This document shows, in pieces, positions 61,092 through 64,000 of a stretch of 64,000 nt of DNA. Position numbers and translations under genes: made by a program. The notes under the pieces are model-generated. The model was not told the DNA's origin, did no database searches, and saw only the letters and a program-made list of their open reading frames with translations. The stretch is from Photobacterium atrarenae (GTDB lineage: Bacteria > Pseudomonadota > Gammaproteobacteria > Enterobacterales > Vibrionaceae). The number at the start of each line of letters is the position of its first letter. Positions within the stretch are counted from its first letter, which is position 1. The stretch lies in NCBI RefSeq assembly GCF_024380015.1, contig NZ_CP101508.1:3392766-3456765 (forward strand). The letters run 5' to 3'.

Positions 61092-61226
61092 TTACTTAGA
61101 CAGACGCTTACGGCCTTTCGCGCGACGTGCGTTGATTGTTGCGCGACCGTTCTTAGTAGCCATGCGTGCACGGAAACCGTGAGTACGCTTGCGCTTTAGA
61201 ACTGAAGGTTGAAAAGTGCGTTTCAT
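61092..61226 (-). CDS. rpmH: 50S ribosomal protein L34
   Basis: The 44-residue very basic protein begins [18 protein letters not shown] and ends KGRKRLSK, identical in pattern to gammaproteobacterial L34. ATG 61226 has TAAGGT upstream. It is the first gene of the rpmH-rnpA-yidD-yidC operon. A strong sigma-70 promoter lies about 90 bases upstream, with a hairpin-forming leader between. Confidence 0.98.
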   Translation of the reverse strand: MKRTFQPSVLKRKRTHGFRARMATKNGRATINARRAKGRKRLSK

Positions 61227-61295
61227 GGGTTTTACCTTAAATTAACTGATCAGTTTTTAAGTTTTTGTTTCCGAGTTCCGACGGCAAAGCATCGG

Positions 61296-61313
61296 GCCTC
61301 TTTACAAAGAGGC
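61296..61313. repeat. Hairpin in the rpmH leader
   Basis: GCCTCTTTACAAAGAGGC has perfect 8-bp arms around AC. It begins just downstream of the rpmH -10, so it would lie at the extreme 5' end of the transcript. Confidence 0.65.
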
Positions 61314-61316
61314 GGA

Positions 61317-61345
61317 ATTGTAATCACTGGCCTGAAAATAGTCAA
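61317..61345 (-). promoter_or_regulatory. Sigma-70 promoter of rpmH
   Basis: On the minus strand TTGACT (61345-61340), 17 bases, TACAAT (61322-61317). It matches the consensus at 10 of 12 hexamer positions with ideal spacing. Confidence 0.9.
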
Positions 61346-61352
61346 TGATTAT

Positions 61353-61372
61353 GCCCGCAGTTAACTACGGGC
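61353..61372. terminator. Hairpin between the ABC transporter operon and the rpmH promoter
   Basis: GCCCGCAGTTAACTACGGGC is an imperfect palindrome (one mismatched pair), 6 bases after the ATPase stop. There is no T-tract on the minus strand, so it is a tentative terminator. Confidence 0.45.
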
Positions 61373-61378
61373 GCTGAA

Positions 61379-62149
61379 TTATACTGCTTGTGACGTTGAG
61401 TGCAAGGATCCTTCGCGGATCCCGACCTTGTTCAGGAACTTTTTCAGCCGCGGATCCTGTGGGTTGGTGAAGATCTGATCCGGCTTGCCCTGCTCGACAA
61501 ACTCGCCGTCGGCCATAAAGATCACCCGATCGGCGACTTCACGGGCAAACTGCATTTCATGGGTGACCACCAGCATGGTCTGGTGGCGGGTGGCCAATTT
61601 CTGCATCAGGGTCAGCACCTCGCCGACCCATTCCGGATCGAGCGCTGAAGTCGGCTCGTCAAACAGCAATAGCTCGGCTTCCAGGGCCATCGCCCGGCCA
61701 ATGCCCACCCGTTGCTGCTGGCCGCCGGAGAGGGCGGCGGGGTAGTGATCGCCCTTATCACTCAGGCCGATGTCATCGAGGATCTGCTGGGCGCGCGCAT
61801 AGGCGTCCTGCTTGGCCCAGCCTTTGACGGTGATCAGCCCCTCGGCAATGTTCTGACGCGCCGTCAGATGGGCAAACAGGGCGTAGTTCTGAAACACGAA
61901 CCCGGTCTTGCGGCGCAGGGCCAGGATGTCGCGCTTGGCCGCCTGCGGGCAGTCGACGGTGACATCGCCGATGCTGATTTGGCCGTCATCGGCGGTTTCT
62001 AAGAAATTGAGACAGCGCAGCAGAGTTGATTTGCCGGTCCCGGACGGGCCGATCACCACCACAATCTCGCCTTTTTCGATCGTTAAATCAATGCCGGAGA
62101 AAATCGTAGTCTCGCCAAAGCGCTTGGCCAGGTGACTCATTTTGATCAT
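61379..62149 (-). CDS. Polar amino-acid (cystine-type) ABC transporter, ATP-binding protein
   Basis: It powers uptake through the adjacent permease. The 256-residue product has Walker A GPSGTGKSTLLRCLN near residue 34, the Q-loop FVFQNYALFAH, signature LSGGQQQRVGIGRAMA, Walker B LLLFDEPTSALDP and the switch histidine VVTHEM. The sequence is closest by eye to the GlnQ/TcyN (YecC) group. Its start overlaps the permease stop by 4 bases (ATGA). The same three-gene set lies beside dnaA-rpmH in Vibrio cholerae. Confidence 0.94.
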   Translation of the reverse strand: MIKMSHLAKRFGETTIFSGIDLTIEKGEIVVVIGPSGTGKSTLLRCLNFLETADDGQISIGDVTVDCPQAAKRDILALRRKTGFVFQNYALFAHLTARQNIAEGLITVKGWAKQDAYARAQQILDDIGLSDKGDHYPAALSGGQQQRVGIGRAMALEAELLLFDEPTSALDPEWVGEVLTLMQKLATRHQTMLVVTHEMQFAREVADRVIFMADGEFVEQGKPDQIFTNPQDPRLKKFLNKVGIREGSLHSTSQAV

Positions 62150-62817
62150 CGTGTGTATGCCTTATTGAGTTTGGTTTCCGCCCAGTTCTGGACCCGGGTC
62201 AGGACTAGCACGATCCCCCAGTAAATCAGGGCCACGGCGAGGAAGGCTTCAAAAAACTTAAAGCTGGATGAGGCTTCCATCTGGGCCTTGGCCATGATTT
62301 CGGCGACGCCGAGGGTAAAGGCCAGCGACGTCGACTTGATCATATCGATGAAATAGTTCATCAAGGAGGGCAGGGCCACCCGGCTGGCTTGCGGCAGGAT
62401 GATCCGGCGCATGGCCTGGAGTTCGGTCATCCCAATCGACAGGCTGGCTTCCATCTGGCTACGGTCGATACCGATAATCGCCGCCCGGATGGTTTCGGCC
62501 TTATAGGCGGCAAAGTGCAGGCTCAGGCCGATGACCGCAGCACTGAAAGCATCTAAGCCGACAAATACCGGAAAAACCTGCGGCAGGCCGTAGTAGAGCA
62601 GAAACAGCTGGACCAGTAGCGGCGTGCCGCGAAAGAAACTGATATAGAGCTGGCTGAGCTGATCCAGTACCGGGACCCGGTAGATACGTAGCAGGGCCAG
62701 CACCAGGGCCAGCACCAAGGCAAACAGCAGCCCCCAGACCGCCATATTCAGGGTTGTGCCCAAATATTTCAGCAGGATCGGCATCAGCGACAGCATGTAG
62801 TCAAAATCAAAACCCAT
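62146..62817 (-). CDS. Polar amino-acid (cystine-type) ABC transporter, permease
   Basis: It is an inner-membrane channel subunit of the HisM/GlnP type. The 223-residue reading begins MGFDFDYMLSLMPILLKYLG and has about five helices, with the family EAA-type loop in GMTELQAMRRIILPQASRVA. ATG 62817 has no clear ribosome site. The frame is open up to a GTG at 62871 (241 residues) and a TTG at 62862 follows GAGG, so the true start may be upstream. It lies between the binding-protein and ATPase genes. Confidence 0.92.
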   Translation of the reverse strand: MGFDFDYMLSLMPILLKYLGTTLNMAVWGLLFALVLALVLALLRIYRVPVLDQLSQLYISFFRGTPLLVQLFLLYYGLPQVFPVFVGLDAFSAAVIGLSLHFAAYKAETIRAAIIGIDRSQMEASLSIGMTELQAMRRIILPQASRVALPSLMNYFIDMIKSTSLAFTLGVAEIMAKAQMEASSSFKFFEAFLAVALIYWGIVLVLTRVQNWAETKLNKAYTR

Positions 62818-62927
62818 AGCAGACAGGTATTCCGTAATCAATTGGGTGAATAGAAGCGACAAAAGACCCACCTCGCGGTGAGCCTTCTAGTATATGGAAC
62901 TTTGAGGGGAAATGTCTTGAGCGAATT

Positions 62928-63683
62928 TTAGCGGGTAATATCGGCGTCAAACCACTTCTGGGAAATCTCGGCCAGGGTGCCGTCTTCGCGCATGGATTTC
63001 AGGGCTTGATTGACGTCATCACGCAATGCTTCGCCTTTTTCATTGTTCATGAACGGCCAGGCATTTTCGATGCGCTCGAACGGTTCGCCGGCCAGTTGCA
63101 GCGGCAGGTTGGCTTTTTTGATCAGCTCAACCGACGACAGGCGGTCCATCACGAAGGCATCGGTCCGGCCCAGAGCGACATCGTGCTCTATGCCGGTTTC
63201 ATAAGTCTTGATGTTGATCTTGCCGTCTTTGTCCAGTTCGCGCAGCAGTTGCTCGTAGTTCGAGCCCAGGTTCACCCCGACGGTTTTACCGTCCAGATCG
63301 GCGGTGCTCTTGATGCTGTCGTTACCTTTACGAACGACCAGTTGGGCACCGTCAATCACATACGGATCGGCGAACAGGTATTTGGCCTGACGCTCTTTGG
63401 TGATGGTGATCTGGTTGGAAATGGTGTCGATCCGGCCGGTTTCCAGCAGGCCGAACAGGCCGGAGAAGTTGGCGGTCACGAACTCGACATTGTAATCGTT
63501 GCGCTTGCCGATTTCGTTCCACAGATCGACTTCAAAGCCTTGCAGCTGGTCTTGTTTGACGAAAGTAAACGGGAAGTAGCGGCCTGACATGCCGACTTTG
63601 ACATCGGTTGCCGCCATGGCCGCCTGGCTGGCGGTCAGCGTCAGTGCCACCGCGGTGAAGGTTGTTTTAATCCAGCGTTTCAT
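62928..63683 (-). CDS. Periplasmic amino-acid-binding protein (cystine/TcyJ-like)
   Basis: The 251-residue precursor has a signal peptide (cut near QAAMA/ATD). The mature SBP family 3 fold has VGMSGRYFPFTFVKQDQLQG, FEVDLWNEIGKR, ISNQITITKERQAKYLFADP, VGVNLGSNYEQ and EISQKWFDADITR. This pattern is closest by eye to E. coli TcyJ (FliY), so cystine is a reasonable but unproven substrate. It is the first gene of the three-gene operon. Confidence 0.93.
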   Translation of the reverse strand: MKRWIKTTFTAVALTLTASQAAMAATDVKVGMSGRYFPFTFVKQDQLQGFEVDLWNEIGKRNDYNVEFVTANFSGLFGLLETGRIDTISNQITITKERQAKYLFADPYVIDGAQLVVRKGNDSIKSTADLDGKTVGVNLGSNYEQLLRELDKDGKINIKTYETGIEHDVALGRTDAFVMDRLSSVELIKKANLPLQLAGEPFERIENAWPFMNNEKGEALRDDVNQALKSMREDGTLAEISQKWFDADITR

Positions 63684-63886
63684 CCAGCTTACTCCTCAGA
63701 TGCTGTCATGGATGGCTTGTTTATTGATAATCCTATCTTTTTACACCGGGATCGTTTAATAACGAGGAGTTATTACTCATAACGAAAGGTTCGGATGAGG
63801 ATCCGCGATCTTCTCCCTGTTGTGAATAGTATTGTGGGTAAGGGGCGATGACATTGTGTTGATCTTTGGAATGGGTGTGCGATCAG

Positions 63887-63895
63887 TGTGTATAA
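63887..63895 (-). promoter_or_regulatory. DnaA box in the presumed dnaA promoter
   Basis: TGTGTATAA, i.e. TTATACACA on the minus strand. DnaA autoregulation through boxes at its own promoter is well known. Confidence 0.75.
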
Positions 63896-63927
63896 GTCGG
63901 ATCTTATTCACCGGATCGCGATCTCTT

Positions 63928-63949
63928 TGCTGGCGATCCGAAGCCAGCA
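63928..63949. repeat. Inverted repeat at the presumed dnaA promoter
   Basis: TGCTGGC-N8-GCCAGCA with GATC in the centre, ending 2 bases before TATAAAAT. It could hinder or modulate polymerase binding. Confidence 0.55.
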
Positions 63950-64000
63950 GGTATAAAATTGCATCCCTTTCGTGTTTTACTTTTCAGTGTGGAGTCGAGC

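Larger units (their letters stand above)
63684..64000. other. Region upstream of dnaA
   Basis: No gene starts in these 317 bases. Left: leader and promoter area of the ABC operon. Right: about nine GATC sites from 63752 on, a perfect DnaA-type box TGTGTATAA (63887-63895, minus), weaker boxes near 63822, 63835 and 63904, and TATAAAAT at 63952-63959. The last bases, GTGGAGTCGAGC, look like a ribosome site. dnaA probably starts right after the window, its usual Vibrio position. Confidence 0.7.

Overview
The window is about 64 kb of the primary chromosome of a gammaproteobacterium, almost certainly a member of the Vibrionaceae. Gene content and local order match the Vibrio/Photobacterium origin region: aroE-hemF-tsaC, purEK, def-fmt-rsmB-trkAH, dsbA, comM-ilvGMEDA, glmU, the atp operon, parAB-rsmG-mnmG, oriC, mioC, mnmE-yidC-yidD-rnpA-rpmH. 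Core genes look GC-rich, roughly in the high fifties percent by eye. I cannot fix the genus.

Layout. 1-7776: housekeeping genes for shikimate, heme, tRNA t6A, purines and natural transformation (dprA), with purEK facing the others. 8104-13909: def-fmt-rsmB-trkA-trkH. 13972-16335: yqfA, a Spo0M-like gene and a GntR regulator. 17008-20709: yihD, ccoG, srkA, dsbA. 20803-21735: a small, more A+T-rich patch of two envelope-type genes. 21814-30086: comM, then ilvGMEDA behind a leader peptide and attenuator. 30143-34993: an XRE regulator, glmS with an upstream DeoR regulator, glmU. 35170-42097: atpIBEFHAGDC. 42276-46509: parB, parA, rsmG, mnmG. 46510-46935: oriC. 46936-47382: mioC. 57361-61226: mnmE, yidC, yidD, rnpA, rpmH. 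61379-63683: a cystine-type amino-acid ABC transporter. The window stops just before what should be dnaA.

The accessory part is the roughly 10 kb island between mioC and mnmE (about 47.5-57.36 kb), visibly richer in A+T. Its mnmE end is an 18-bp sequence (the last 18 bases of mnmE) that differs at one position from the attachment site I remember for the Salmonella SGI1 family. Beside it lies an integrase remnant broken by an in-frame TAG. The island carries a tightly overlapped five-gene operon, hsdM-hsdS-hsdR-HTH protein-Doc/Fic protein. Upstream of that is a RelB/DinJ-type antitoxin domain fused to an unknown C-terminal domain. A type I restriction system co-translated with a Doc-like enzyme and a putative DNA-binding partner, sitting about 1 kb from oriC, is the best candidate here for an under-described system.

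How the genes work together: ilvGMEDA makes branched-chain amino acids and is probably controlled by translation of its Ile/Leu/Val-rich leader. glmS and glmU make UDP-GlcNAc. The atp operon has its own good sigma-70 promoter ahead of atpI. parAB, oriC, the DnaA boxes and Dam (GATC) sites form the replication and segregation control region. yqfA carries a near-perfect FabR-type operator, which ties it to membrane fatty-acid control.
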